DNA of 15,578 nt from Treponema sp. (GTDB lineage Bacteria; Spirochaetota; Spirochaetia; Treponematales; Breznakiellaceae): contig JAITNU010000067.1 in NCBI GenBank assembly GCA_031290325.1, positions 1 to 15,578 of the forward strand, in the 5' to 3' direction. A model generated the notes under the pieces. That model was not told the DNA's origin, made no database searches, and was given only the letters and a program-made list of their open reading frames with translations. Positions 1 through 6,926 of the stretch are shown here, one piece after another. Numbering within the stretch: the first letter of the stretch is position 1; each line of letters starts with the position of its first letter. The translations under genes were made by a program, and so were the position numbers.

Positions 1-2
1 AT

Positions 3-152
3 TACGACCGGGCCCTGGCCGCCAAAGAGCGGGCGGAAGCGCTTATCAAGACCGGTTCCTTCAGGTTTGAAACCGATACCGCCAGGGCAAGCCTTATACG
101 GGCGGAGTTCCGGATCAAAGCCCGGGATTTGGGGAAGCGGCAGAGCGGATGA
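3..152 (+). CDS. atpC: F-type ATP synthase epsilon subunit, C-terminal fragment
   Basis: The 5' end lies outside the window; 49 codons remain before a TGA stop. The peptide contains AAKERAEALIK, then a short turn, then TARASLIRAEFRIKA. This matches the two-helix C-terminal domain of the epsilon subunit, where AAKERAE followed by a second Ala/Arg-rich helix ending in R-I/L-K/S is typical (compare Bacillus AtpC). Epsilon sits in the F1 central stalk; this helical hairpin can extend and inhibit ATP hydrolysis. The tail ends KARDLGKRQSG, close to the usual length. The assignment rests on a short fragment, and the upstream atpD gene that would confirm it is not visible. Many spirochaetes use V-type ATPases instead, so an F-type gene is informative about lineage. 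Confidence 0.72.
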   Translation, partial: YDRALAAKERAEALIKTGSFRFETDTARASLIRAEFRIKARDLGKRQSG

Positions 153-732
153 AAGAAGTATTATTCTGTCCTGTCGTTGCTCCGGAGCCTTGTGGCTGAA
201 AGTCTGTATACCTATGATTTAAAAACCGATGCGCTATCCCTGGACGCTTTGGGACTTACGGACCAGTATGCTCTTTTTCCTCTCCGTCTCCCCTTAAGTT
301 TATGATGTTGCGTTTGACACCTTTTTTCTGGACGTACCGCCATTATTACTGGCGATGCCGCGCTATCCGCGTTTCGAATTCTTCTGGGGTTTCAAAGTGC
401 CAGCGCTTCCCAGTAGGGGCGCCGCTCGTCCAGGTACTTGCTTAAGCCCTCCGCCGTGTTCCTAGTTCGGCTTTCCGTTGCCGACATTCCGCTAAAAACT
501 GTGTGTGTACGTCAGACGTTACCGTCCGGACGCTTGTTGAATCCGGGAAAACAGCAACATTCACTCCGTCCAGTACATTTAACAGGGCGGTTGAGACATT
601 CCGTTGATACAAAAACGGACGGATAAACCGGTATGCGTTGTTATCAAGGGAGCCGGAGACGATGCCAGCATCTTACCACTATAAGCACCGGCCGTTTGAG
701 CGCCAGGCAATTCCAGCCAATTATCCGGGCCT
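153..732. other. Gene-free stretch with decayed coding remnants
   Basis: About 580 bp between the atpC-like gene and the end of the HD-domain gene, with no intact gene. Short pieces look like former coding sequence. On plus, the frame directly after the atpC stop stays open to a TGA at 303 and encodes a peptide containing YTYDLKTDALSLDALGLTDQ. On minus, about 303-500, one frame gives SKYLDERRPYWEALAL and stops, and a one-base shift continues ETPEEFETRIARHRQ. On plus, 595-684 encodes VCVVIKGAGDD, resembling the VIKDAGDD signature of CbiD. None has a plausible start, ribosome site and stop together. A perfect 10-bp palindrome CGTCCGGACG lies near 523-532. No tRNA or clear terminator was seen. 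Confidence 0.6.
536..684 (+). pseudogene. Possible remnant of a cbiD-like gene
   Basis: In frame 1, codons 595-684 read DIPLIQKRTDKPVCVVIKGA then GDDASILPL and a stop. The core VVIKxAGDD matches the conserved VIKDAGDD motif of cobalt-precorrin-5B methyltransferase CbiD, a cobalamin biosynthesis enzyme. Just upstream in frame 2, from 536, VESGKTATFTPSS has the look of the LPSG-x-x-x-x-x-P strand that precedes that motif in CbiD. A stop and a frame change separate the two pieces, and the expected THG after AGDDPD is missing. If real, this is a fragment of a dead gene. The similarity spans few residues, so chance is possible. Confidence 0.25.
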
Positions 733-1290
733 CTATGTATCTTTTGACAGGGCCGATACATACTTCCTGCGGGAGCTTACCAGGGATTGCAGCTCTGCCA
801 GCATCGCCTTGTCCACCTCCTTGGCAATGGGGAAAATGTACTGCACCGTTTCTTCGGTATACCGGTTGATAAACTCCGTGTTAATCACAAACCCCAGGGA
901 TATCATATTGGAGATCCGATCCGCCGCTTTCAGTATCTTGGCGTGCCGGGAACCGTTGTCCAGGATCCTGGTGAGGAATTCGGCCTTAGTCTCCTCGGGG
1001 AACCGGGTAACCTCAAGAACCAGGTCATACACCGCAGGACTTTCATAATCCACCGACAAAAGCAGATTATGGTTGAAATCGGGGACATCTTCAATGAGAT
1101 CATGCACTATCGACGCCTTGAGGAGTACCGAATCAATATAGCCATAGTCAATGAGGGTCGCCATGGTATCCAGTTGATGCCGAAACATATTACCCCCTCC
1201 TTCGCGAACCTTCCCAATCAGGGCGGTAGCAAGCTGCATGTACGGCGCAAGACGAGTTCCGCTTAGTCTGATCATTTCCTCGGTGGTCAT
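733..1290 (-). CDS. HD-domain phosphohydrolase, putative small alarmone ((p)ppGpp) hydrolase
   Basis: The protein is about 185 residues. In the numbering of a version starting four codons earlier (ATG at 1302), it has His42 (FRHQLDTMATL), the metal motif HDLIED at 67-72 and Asp128 in KAADRISNM. This H...HDxxED...D arrangement is the signature of the Mn-dependent ppGpp hydrolase domain of RelA/SpoT and of stand-alone small alarmone hydrolases (Mesh1-like), which remove the 3'-pyrophosphate of (p)ppGpp. There is no synthetase, TGS or ACT domain. I chose the ATG at 1290 because GGAGG lies five bases upstream; the ATG at 1302 has only AAGGA directly against it. The gene begins 16 bp after the valS stop, so it is almost certainly co-transcribed with valS. 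The hydrolase substrate is inferred; other HD phosphohydrolases remain possible. Confidence 0.8.
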   Translation of the reverse strand: MTTEEMIRLSGTRLAPYMQLATALIGKVREGGGNMFRHQLDTMATLIDYGYIDSVLLKASIVHDLIEDVPDFNHNLLLSVDYESPAVYDLVLEVTRFPEETKAEFLTRILDNGSRHAKILKAADRISNMISLGFVINTEFINRYTEETVQYIFPIAKEVDKAMLAELQSLVSSRRKYVSALSKDT

Positions 1291-1306
1291 ATTGTCCTCC
1301 ATTTCC

Positions 1307-3997
1307 TTATACCATATCCCGGATATAGGATTCGAGGGTACCGGTGCGTTTTAAGGCATCCGCCAGTTTCGCTTGTTCCCCGGCTACCAGTTCCGGCGGG
1401 GCGTTTTTCAGGAACTTTTCATTGGCCAGTTTCGCTTCCAGTCCTGCGATAAACTTACGGTCCTTCTCGATTTCCCTGGTGAATTTTTGTTTGAGAAAGG
1501 CCAGGTCCACGGCTTCGGCAATATACACGAAGGCTTCAAACCCGGAACCGACCAGGCCGATGGACCCGGTTGGCCGCCCTCTGGAATCTGCCCCGAGGGG
1601 GACTTGTATTTCCAGATCCCCAAGGCCTGCGAAGAGTTTGAGGAGCTTCCCGTTTTCCCTGAGAAACCGGCTGTGCCCGGCATCTAAACGCACCAGTACC
1701 CGGATCTTCTTGTCCAGGGTGATGGTACACTCGCTCCGCAGGGTACGGATCATGCGGACCAGTTCCTGGAGAAAGGCAAAGTCCCGTTCTGCCTCCGGGT
1801 TTGCCCGTTGTTCGTCGTACCCAGGATAGGGGGCGTTGATGAGGAGCGTAGAACCCTGGTGCTCCTTGATATTGGGGAGCTTTCCATAGATTTCTTCGGT
1901 AACAAAGGGAAGCAGCGGGTGAAGGAGCCGCAGGGATTCGGCGAGCACCTCAAGGAGCACCGTAGTGGCCCGGTCCTTTTCAGCGTCATCCCCCTCCCGC
2001 AGGGAAAGTTTGGTGGCCTCCACATACCAGTCGCAGAAGTCGTTCCAGAAGTATTCGTAGGCGATCTGAGCGGCGTCATTGTAACGATACGAGCGGAAGG
2101 CATCGGTCATCCCCTGGGCTGCCCCGTTAAGCCGGGAATAGATCCACCGATCCACCGGAAGCAGACTAGGGGTTTCGATGAGGTTCCGGTTTTCCAGGTT
2201 CATCAGGATATACCGGCTGGCGTTCCATATTTTATTGGCGAACTTTGAACCGAGCTTAAAGGATTCCTTATCCACCAGGAGGTCCTGACCCTGGGCGCAT
2301 AAAAAGGCCAGGGTAAACTTGAGGGCATCAGCGCCAAACTCATCCACCAGTTCCAGGGGATCAAGGCCGTTTCCCAGGCTCTTGCTCATCTTACGGCCCA
2401 GCTTATCCCGGACCAGCCCGTGGATGTAGATGTCCCGGAAGGGGGCTTTGCCGGTAAACTCCAGGCCCGCCATGATCATCCGGGAAACCCAGAAGAAGAT
2501 GATGTCGTAGGCCGTAACCAGGGCGGTAGTGGGATAAAAGGACGCGAGGTCCGCTGTTGCTTCTGGCCAGCCCAGGGTACTGAAGGGCCAGAGCCAGCTT
2601 GAAAACCAGGTATCCAGCACATCCGGGTCCTGCTCAATGTTTTCAGAACCGCAGTGGGGGCAGGCCGTGAGGTCTGTCCGGGAAACTGTGGTTGTGCCGC
2701 ATGTGGTACAGGACCAGGCGGGAATCCGGTGGCCCCACCAGAGCTGCCGGCTCACGCACCAGTCCCGGATGTTTTCCAGCCAGTGCCGGTAGGTGTTTTC
2801 CCATTTTCGGGGGTAGAAGATGATGTCCCCTGCCTTCCACGCGGCCAGAGCCTTTTCCGCCAGAGGCTTCATCCTGACAAACCACTGTTCCGAGAGAAAT
2901 GGCTCTATCACCGTATGACAACGGTAACAATGCCCCACCGCGTGGGTGATGTCCTCGGCCTTGATGAAGAACCCGTTGGCCTTGAGATCCGCAAGGACCG
3001 CGTCCCGTGCGGCTTTTACCGGCATGCCCTGGTACTGTTCAGGAACCTCGTTGTTGAGATGTCCGTCGGGGCTGAGGATGTTGATCACCTGCAGCCCGTG
3101 GCGCTTGGCCACTTCCCAGTCATTGGGGTCGTGAGCAGGGGTGATCTTCACCACCCCGGTGCCGAACTCCCTGTCCACATAGGTATCTGCCACCACTGGG
3201 ATTTCCCGATCTGTTAACGGGAGGCGCACCTTTTTACCCACCAGGTGCCGGTACCGTTCATCATCGGGGTGGACCGCCACGGCCGTATCCCCCAGCATAG
3301 TCTCAGGCCGGGTGGTGGCAATTTCCACAAAACCTCCCCCCCGCTGCGCACCGGGTTCGCTGTTTTGAGCGGTAGCAACGGGATAACGGATACGGTACAG
3401 CTTCCCCGGTGTATCCTCATGATCCACCTCATCATCTGAAAGGGCGGTACCGCAGGAGGTACACCAGTTTACCAGGTAATTCCCCTTGTACAGAAGATTC
3501 CGTTCATAGAGAGAGACAAAGACCTCCCGCACCGCCTTGGAAAGGCCCTCATCCAGGGTGAAGCGCTCCCGTGACCAGTCCACACTGGCCCCCATGCGGG
3601 CAAGCTGACGGGAGATGGTGGTGTGGTGTTCCCCTTTCACCTTCCAGGTTTCTTCCACAAAGGTATCCCGCCCCAGGTCATGGCGGCTCCGGCCCTTGGC
3701 CTTGAGGCGCTTTTCCACCACATGCTGGGTCGCAATCCCGGCATGGTCTGTGCCGGGCACCCAGAGCACCGGCTCTCCCTGCATACGATGAAAACGAATC
3801 ACAATATCCTGGAGGCTTATGTTAAGTCCGTGTCCCAGGTGAAGCACCCCGGTAACATTAGGAGGCGGAATCACAATAACATACGGATGGGCCGTATCTG
3901 TTTTCGGCTTAAAGGCCCCCTCTTCCTTCCAATGAGCATAAATCCTATCCTCAAATCCCTTAGGATCATAGGTTTTTTCCAGTTCAATCCCTTTCAT
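1307..3997 (-). CDS. valS: Valyl-tRNA synthetase
   Basis: Class Ia aminoacyl-tRNA synthetase that charges tRNA-Val in the cytoplasm. At 896 residues it is of normal length. Visible motifs: PPPNVTG at 44-50 and the HIGH box as HLGH at 53-56; the CP1 editing domain containing ATTRPETMLGD just after residue 223; KMSKS at 536-540; a DWYVEATK anticodon-domain segment; and the C-terminal coiled-coil tRNA arm from about 835 to the end. Four Cys at 430, 433, 446 and 449 form a zinc-ribbon-like pair, and further CxxC pairs occur in NWCTSCGTALSD and GHCYRCHTV. A Gly/Ala/Gln-rich insertion (residues 208-222) precedes the editing-domain ATTRPE strand. The start ATG has AAGGAG five bases upstream. It follows the znu genes on the same strand and is followed 16 bp later by a putative alarmone hydrolase. 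Confidence 0.98.
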   Translation of the reverse strand: MKGIELEKTYDPKGFEDRIYAHWKEEGAFKPKTDTAHPYVIVIPPPNVTGVLHLGHGLNISLQDIVIRFHRMQGEPVLWVPGTDHAGIATQHVVEKRLKAKGRSRHDLGRDTFVEETWKVKGEHHTTISRQLARMGASVDWSRERFTLDEGLSKAVREVFVSLYERNLLYKGNYLVNWCTSCGTALSDDEVDHEDTPGKLYRIRYPVATAQNSEPGAQRGGGFVEIATTRPETMLGDTAVAVHPDDERYRHLVGKKVRLPLTDREIPVVADTYVDREFGTGVVKITPAHDPNDWEVAKRHGLQVINILSPDGHLNNEVPEQYQGMPVKAARDAVLADLKANGFFIKAEDITHAVGHCYRCHTVIEPFLSEQWFVRMKPLAEKALAAWKAGDIIFYPRKWENTYRHWLENIRDWCVSRQLWWGHRIPAWSCTTCGTTTVSRTDLTACPHCGSENIEQDPDVLDTWFSSWLWPFSTLGWPEATADLASFYPTTALVTAYDIIFFWVSRMIMAGLEFTGKAPFRDIYIHGLVRDKLGRKMSKSLGNGLDPLELVDEFGADALKFTLAFLCAQGQDLLVDKESFKLGSKFANKIWNASRYILMNLENRNLIETPSLLPVDRWIYSRLNGAAQGMTDAFRSYRYNDAAQIAYEYFWNDFCDWYVEATKLSLREGDDAEKDRATTVLLEVLAESLRLLHPLLPFVTEEIYGKLPNIKEHQGSTLLINAPYPGYDEQRANPEAERDFAFLQELVRMIRTLRSECTITLDKKIRVLVRLDAGHSRFLRENGKLLKLFAGLGDLEIQVPLGADSRGRPTGSIGLVGSGFEAFVYIAEAVDLAFLKQKFTREIEKDRKFIAGLEAKLANEKFLKNAPPELVAGEQAKLADALKRTGTLESYIRDMV

Positions 3998-4008
3998 CGA
4001 AACTCCTT

Positions 4009-4029
4009 AAAAAAGGGGGCCAACGCCCC
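4009..4029 (-). terminator. Terminator-like hairpin in the valS leader
   Basis: On the minus strand GGGGC, loop GTTG, GCCCC (plus coordinates 4029-4016) is followed by CTTTTTT, the hallmark of an intrinsic terminator. The T tract runs straight into the AAGGAG ribosome site of valS. The stem is only 5 bp but all GC. It lies downstream of the predicted valS promoter, so it would act on valS transcripts as well as on any read-through from znuB. It could be the znu operon terminator, an attenuator, or a chance fold. Confidence 0.4.
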
Positions 4030-4061
4030 GTATAACGGTGAATCATCTTAATTGCTATACA

Positions 4062-4090
4062 ACTATAACTTATTGTGATAAACTGTTCAA
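4062..4090 (-). promoter_or_regulatory. Predicted sigma-70-type promoter of valS
   Basis: On the minus strand TTGAAC (plus 4090-4085) and TATAGT (plus 4067-4062) are separated by 17 bases. The predicted start of transcription is near 4055, leaving a leader of about 58 bases that contains the GC hairpin. It lies between the znuB stop and valS, so valS and the HD gene can be expressed independently of znu. No T-box specifier structure fits in so short a leader. Confidence 0.55.
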
Positions 4091-4128
4091 TGTCGCAACA
4101 CATAAACCGCGTAAACCACCAGGGACGG

Positions 4129-4980
4129 TTACCCCAGCTTGCGGCTTGCCAGAACCCGTACCACAGCGGCACCCAGGAAGACGATACCGGCGATGATCAC
4201 GGTCATGGCTCCCACCGGCGCGTCAAAGGTCCAGCCCAGGACCAGGCCGCCCACCGAAAACAGCCCTGCGAAGAGGCAGCTCCAGAGCATCATTCCCGCA
4301 AGACTCCGGGCACACGTGGCCGCGGTTCCTGCAGGGAGGGTGAGCATAGCAATGACCATGACAATGCCCACAAAGGTTTGAAGCAGCACAATGGCAACGG
4401 CGCTTATCATGAGGATGACCAGAAACACCACAGTGGTCGGTACTCCCCTGACCTGGGCAAATTCTTCATCAAAGGAAGTTGCCTCAAGCTGGGGATAAAA
4501 GCGCCAGCTCAGGATCAGAACCAGTACGTCCAGGATGGCCATGAGCAGGAGGTCCTGGTTTGAGATGAGGAGGATGTTGCCAAACAGGTAGGTACTCGGA
4601 TCCGTGGCGCCTGGGGTCTTTGCCATGAACAGTACCCCTACACTCATGCCGATGGCCCAAATCGCGTTGATCACCGTATCTTCCCGCTGTTTCGCCTTGA
4701 GAGAGACCACCCCGATGATACCGGCAGAGAGCACGGCGAAGACCATGGCCCCGGCTATGGGAGGAAAGCCGGGGGCCAGCTTCGTTGCTTGCAGGTAGAG
4801 GGCCATGCCGATGCCCCCGAGCACCGCATGGGAGATTGCCCCTGCAAGGCTGGCGATGCGCCGCACTGTGACCATGGTCCCCAGTAATCCGAAAAGCACG
4901 GAGGATAAAAGTCCCGCAAAGAGGGCATTTCTGATAAAAGGGAAATCCGGGTTACACAGGACCGCGATGAATCCGGTCAT
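4129..4980 (-). CDS. znuB: Zinc/manganese-type ABC transporter permease (ZnuB)
   Basis: A 283-residue integral membrane protein of the ABC-3 family (ZnuB/MntB/TroC), the channel of a metal uptake ABC importer in the cytoplasmic membrane. It is hydrophobic throughout with about eight membrane helices. The N-terminal region reads NALFAGLLSSVLFGLLGTM, followed by RRIASLAGAISHAVLGGIGM, the conserved family segment with the SHAVLGG motif. A later FLVILMISAVAIVLLQTFVG helix and the PAGTAATCARSL loop also fit. Its ATG overlaps the znuC stop as ATGA, indicating translational coupling. Metal specificity cannot be read from the permease; zinc is inferred from the binding protein's His-rich loop. Confidence 0.93.
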   Translation of the reverse strand: MTGFIAVLCNPDFPFIRNALFAGLLSSVLFGLLGTMVTVRRIASLAGAISHAVLGGIGMALYLQATKLAPGFPPIAGAMVFAVLSAGIIGVVSLKAKQREDTVINAIWAIGMSVGVLFMAKTPGATDPSTYLFGNILLISNQDLLLMAILDVLVLILSWRFYPQLEATSFDEEFAQVRGVPTTVVFLVILMISAVAIVLLQTFVGIVMVIAMLTLPAGTAATCARSLAGMMLWSCLFAGLFSVGGLVLGWTFDAPVGAMTVIIAGIVFLGAAVVRVLASRKLG

Positions 4981-5873
4981 ACCCGCTCCCTATTGGCCCC
5001 GTCATTATCACGGTCTGAAGCGCAACCGCTCTTCAACGGAGCATGCTCCGCATAGCAGGCATCTGCGGGGATACTTTCACCATGAATAACGCGGTTCTCA
5101 TGGAAATAGCCGCTTCCATGGGCGTGGCTTCCCAACAGGGCATCTTCGGGCTTACCTGAAGTTTCGATTCGGTGCTGGACTATCCCGTCGTGTTCCTGGC
5201 TTCCCATACAGAGAACCCGGTCGGTAAGGGAGGACACAAAGTCCCGGTCATGGGTAACGATGAGGATGGTAGTCTGCCCTTTCAGTTTGCTCAGGGTGGT
5301 AAAAAGCCGCTCCTCGCTTTCCGCGTCCATGTTGGCAGTAGGTTCGTCCAGAACGAGCAGTGCAGGCTTGGCAGCCAGGGCGCGGGCCACGAGGACCCGC
5401 CGGCGCTGTCCACCGGAAAGGTTCCGATAGGGTCTCCCGGCCAGGACGGTAATTTCAACCTGTTCCAGTGCCGCTTCTACCGCGGCCTTATCTTCGGCGC
5501 TGTATTTCCGGGAAAAGGGATGAAGCCGTCCCATCTTAACCACATCCCGCACCACAATGGGGAAGGCCCGGTCAAAGGCGGCCTGCTGAGGGACGTATCC
5601 CACCTGGTCCCGCCCCCGAAACGTTCCTGGAAATCTTCGAGCGGCGTCTCCCAGAATTTCAATGGTTCCGGTTTGAGGCTTCTCCAGCCCTAAGAGCAGT
5701 TTGAGCACTGTGGTCTTCCCCGAACCGTTAGGGCCGACCAAGGCGATGCATTCACCTTCGTGAATATGAAACCCTGCGTTTTCCAATACCGGTACATCCT
5801 TATATGAAAAGGAAACCCTATCGAAACGGAGGGCTATGTTCCGTTCTATTGGATGAACCAGGTGTTCCTTCAT
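4977..5873 (-). CDS. znuC: Zinc-type ABC transporter ATP-binding protein (ZnuC) with His/Cys-containing tail
   Basis: The nucleotide-binding subunit that powers metal uptake. Starting at the ATG at 5873 (298 residues), Walker A GPNGSGKT is at 47-54, the Q-loop glutamine near 96-97 (YVPQQ), the signature LSGGQ at 152-156, Walker B LLVLDEP at 172-178 and the H-loop His at 208. The frame is open upstream to 5954, but GGAGG lies seven bases before the chosen ATG, and that ATG overlaps the znuA stop as ATGA. After the ABC domain comes a tail of about 50 residues with five His (including SHAHG) and two Cys, longer than in many ZnuC proteins and possibly metal-binding. It is translationally coupled to znuA and znuB on both sides. 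Confidence 0.94.
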   Translation of the reverse strand: MKEHLVHPIERNIALRFDRVSFSYKDVPVLENAGFHIHEGECIALVGPNGSGKTTVLKLLLGLEKPQTGTIEILGDAARRFPGTFRGRDQVGYVPQQAAFDRAFPIVVRDVVKMGRLHPFSRKYSAEDKAAVEAALEQVEITVLAGRPYRNLSGGQRRRVLVARALAAKPALLVLDEPTANMDAESEERLFTTLSKLKGQTTILIVTHDRDFVSSLTDRVLCMGSQEHDGIVQHRIETSGKPEDALLGSHAHGSGYFHENRVIHGESIPADACYAEHAPLKSGCASDRDNDGANRERV

Positions 5874-6811
5874 GGTAATGCCTCCGGTTTTGTACGTTCC
5901 ATCTTGGCGGCTTTTTTTAAAGCTCCGCCCATATCGCGGATATTTTGCAGCCAATCCAGTGCCAGGGGATCCAGGGCAATCAGTTCCGCCCCCACCGAAG
6001 CCGCTGCGGTCCGGGCCGCCTGCACAGGAAACTGGGCCTGCACAAAAATCGCCGCTGCTCCGTGCTGCCGGGCCTTGTCAATAAGCCCGCTCAGTTCCCG
6101 GGGAGTCGGCTCCTTGCCCCCTGATTCTACCGCCTCTTGGACTATGCCGAATTCATCCAGAAAATACCCGAAACTCGGATGATAGACAAAAACGCTTGTG
6201 CCTTTGAGGGGGCTGAGTTCCTCCTGCAGTACGTCGAATTCAGCGTCAATATCCTGTATCAGAGCAGCGTAGTTTTCCTGATACACCGAGGTCCCCGGCT
6301 CATCCAGGGAACAAAGGGCATCCCGAATATGAGCGGCCATAATTTTTGCAGGCTTCGGGCCAAGCCAGGTGTGCCGGTCTATGCCAGACTCATCATCGGT
6401 ATCTCCGTGTTCATCATGGACTTCCAGGCTTCTGAAACTGACCCCCGCAGTACCGTCAACAATACGGAGCTTAGGAAAAAGGGCTTCAATCTTGGGTTTG
6501 AGGGGCAGCTCGAATTCTGTACCTGAAAGCACCCAAGCCTGGGCTGCTGCAAGTTCCGCCATCTGTTTCGGAGTCGGCTCGTAACTATGGGGGTTTTGTC
6601 CAGGGCCGACCAGGGTCATAATCCGCACCCTATCCCCGGCAATACGGGCGACAAACCACTGTTGGGGAAGGATGCTTACCACCATGACGGGTTTTGACGA
6701 ACCAGGGTTCGAGACACCTGTGCCGGGCTTACACCCAAAACAGAGGGAAAAAACCACCATAATACAAGAAAGCCTCACTCCATTACCAGCGGGGCCTAAG
6801 CTATACATCAT
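5870..6811 (-). CDS. znuA: Zinc-type ABC transporter substrate-binding lipoprotein (ZnuA)
   Basis: A cluster A-I metal-binding protein (ZnuA/TroA family), 313 residues, probably lipid-anchored. The N-terminus has hydrophobic CIMVVFSLCFGC, with Cys27 the likely lipidated residue; spirochaetal lipoboxes tolerate such sequences. Metal ligands expected in the family are visible: His75 in NPHSYEPT, His147 in DRHTWL, His211 in VYHPSFGYF and Asp281 in ALDPLALDW. Between the first two lies a short acidic, His-containing loop (VHDEHGDTDDESG), as found in zinc-specific ZnuA. It is first in znuA-znuC-znuB. No Shine-Dalgarno sequence precedes the ATG at 6811; a -10-like TACACT ends seven bases upstream, suggesting a leaderless message. 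A downstream start at GTG codon 12 would still keep the signal sequence. Confidence 0.93.
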   Translation of the reverse strand: MMYSLGPAGNGVRLSCIMVVFSLCFGCKPGTGVSNPGSSKPVMVVSILPQQWFVARIAGDRVRIMTLVGPGQNPHSYEPTPKQMAELAAAQAWVLSGTEFELPLKPKIEALFPKLRIVDGTAGVSFRSLEVHDEHGDTDDESGIDRHTWLGPKPAKIMAAHIRDALCSLDEPGTSVYQENYAALIQDIDAEFDVLQEELSPLKGTSVFVYHPSFGYFLDEFGIVQEAVESGGKEPTPRELSGLIDKARQHGAAAIFVQAQFPVQAARTAAASVGAELIALDPLALDWLQNIRDMGGALKKAAKMERTKPEALP

Positions 6812-6818
6812 GGTATCA

Positions 6819-6847
6819 AGTGTATCGAAATATGCGAGGTATGTTAA
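6819..6847 (-). promoter_or_regulatory. Possible znuACB promoter
   Basis: On the minus strand TTAACA (plus 6847-6842) and TACACT (plus 6824-6819) are 17 bases apart. The distance from the -10 hexamer to the znuA ATG is seven bases, so transcription would begin at or next to the start codon. A direct repeat GTATC-aagt-GTATC overlaps the -10. I recognise no Zur or TroR operator consensus here. Confidence 0.35.
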
Positions 6848-6866
6848 GGAGCCGGTCCTAATCGCA

Positions 6867-6895
6867 TTGACATTGGTAGACTAGTATGGTAGTCT
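6867..6895 (+). promoter_or_regulatory. Predicted promoter of the UroD-family gene with overlapping dyad
   Basis: A perfect -35 TTGACA (6867-6872) and TAGTCT (6890-6895) are separated by 17 bases. The inverted repeat AGACTA-gtatgg-TAGTCT (6878-6895) spans the spacer and -10, as an operator for a repressor would. The leader is about 25 bases, ending in AGAGGA before the ATG at 6927. The element lies in the divergent region shared with znuA. Confidence 0.5.
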
Positions 6896-6926
6896 TAAAC
6901 ATCTTGATTTATAGTAGAGGAAATAC

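Noticed and set aside
787..1266. 159-codon plus-strand frame opposite the HD gene
   Set aside because: Antisense shadow; the minus strand carries a clear catalytic motif set.
1291..1302. HD-protein start at the ATG at 1302
   Set aside because: Its ribosome site would touch the start codon; the ATG at 1290 has GGAGG at five bases. The difference is only four residues.
2654..3217. 187-codon plus-strand frame inside valS
   Set aside because: Lies wholly opposite the valS editing and catalytic region, with Pro/Gly/Val-rich composition typical of a shadow frame.
3998..4061. T-box riboswitch upstream of valS
   Set aside because: The leader is about 58 bases, far too short, and no specifier or T-box sequence was seen.
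5874..5954. Longer ZnuC start at 5954
   Set aside because: The extra 27 residues only overlap the end of znuA; a GGAGG site and ATGA overlap support 5873.
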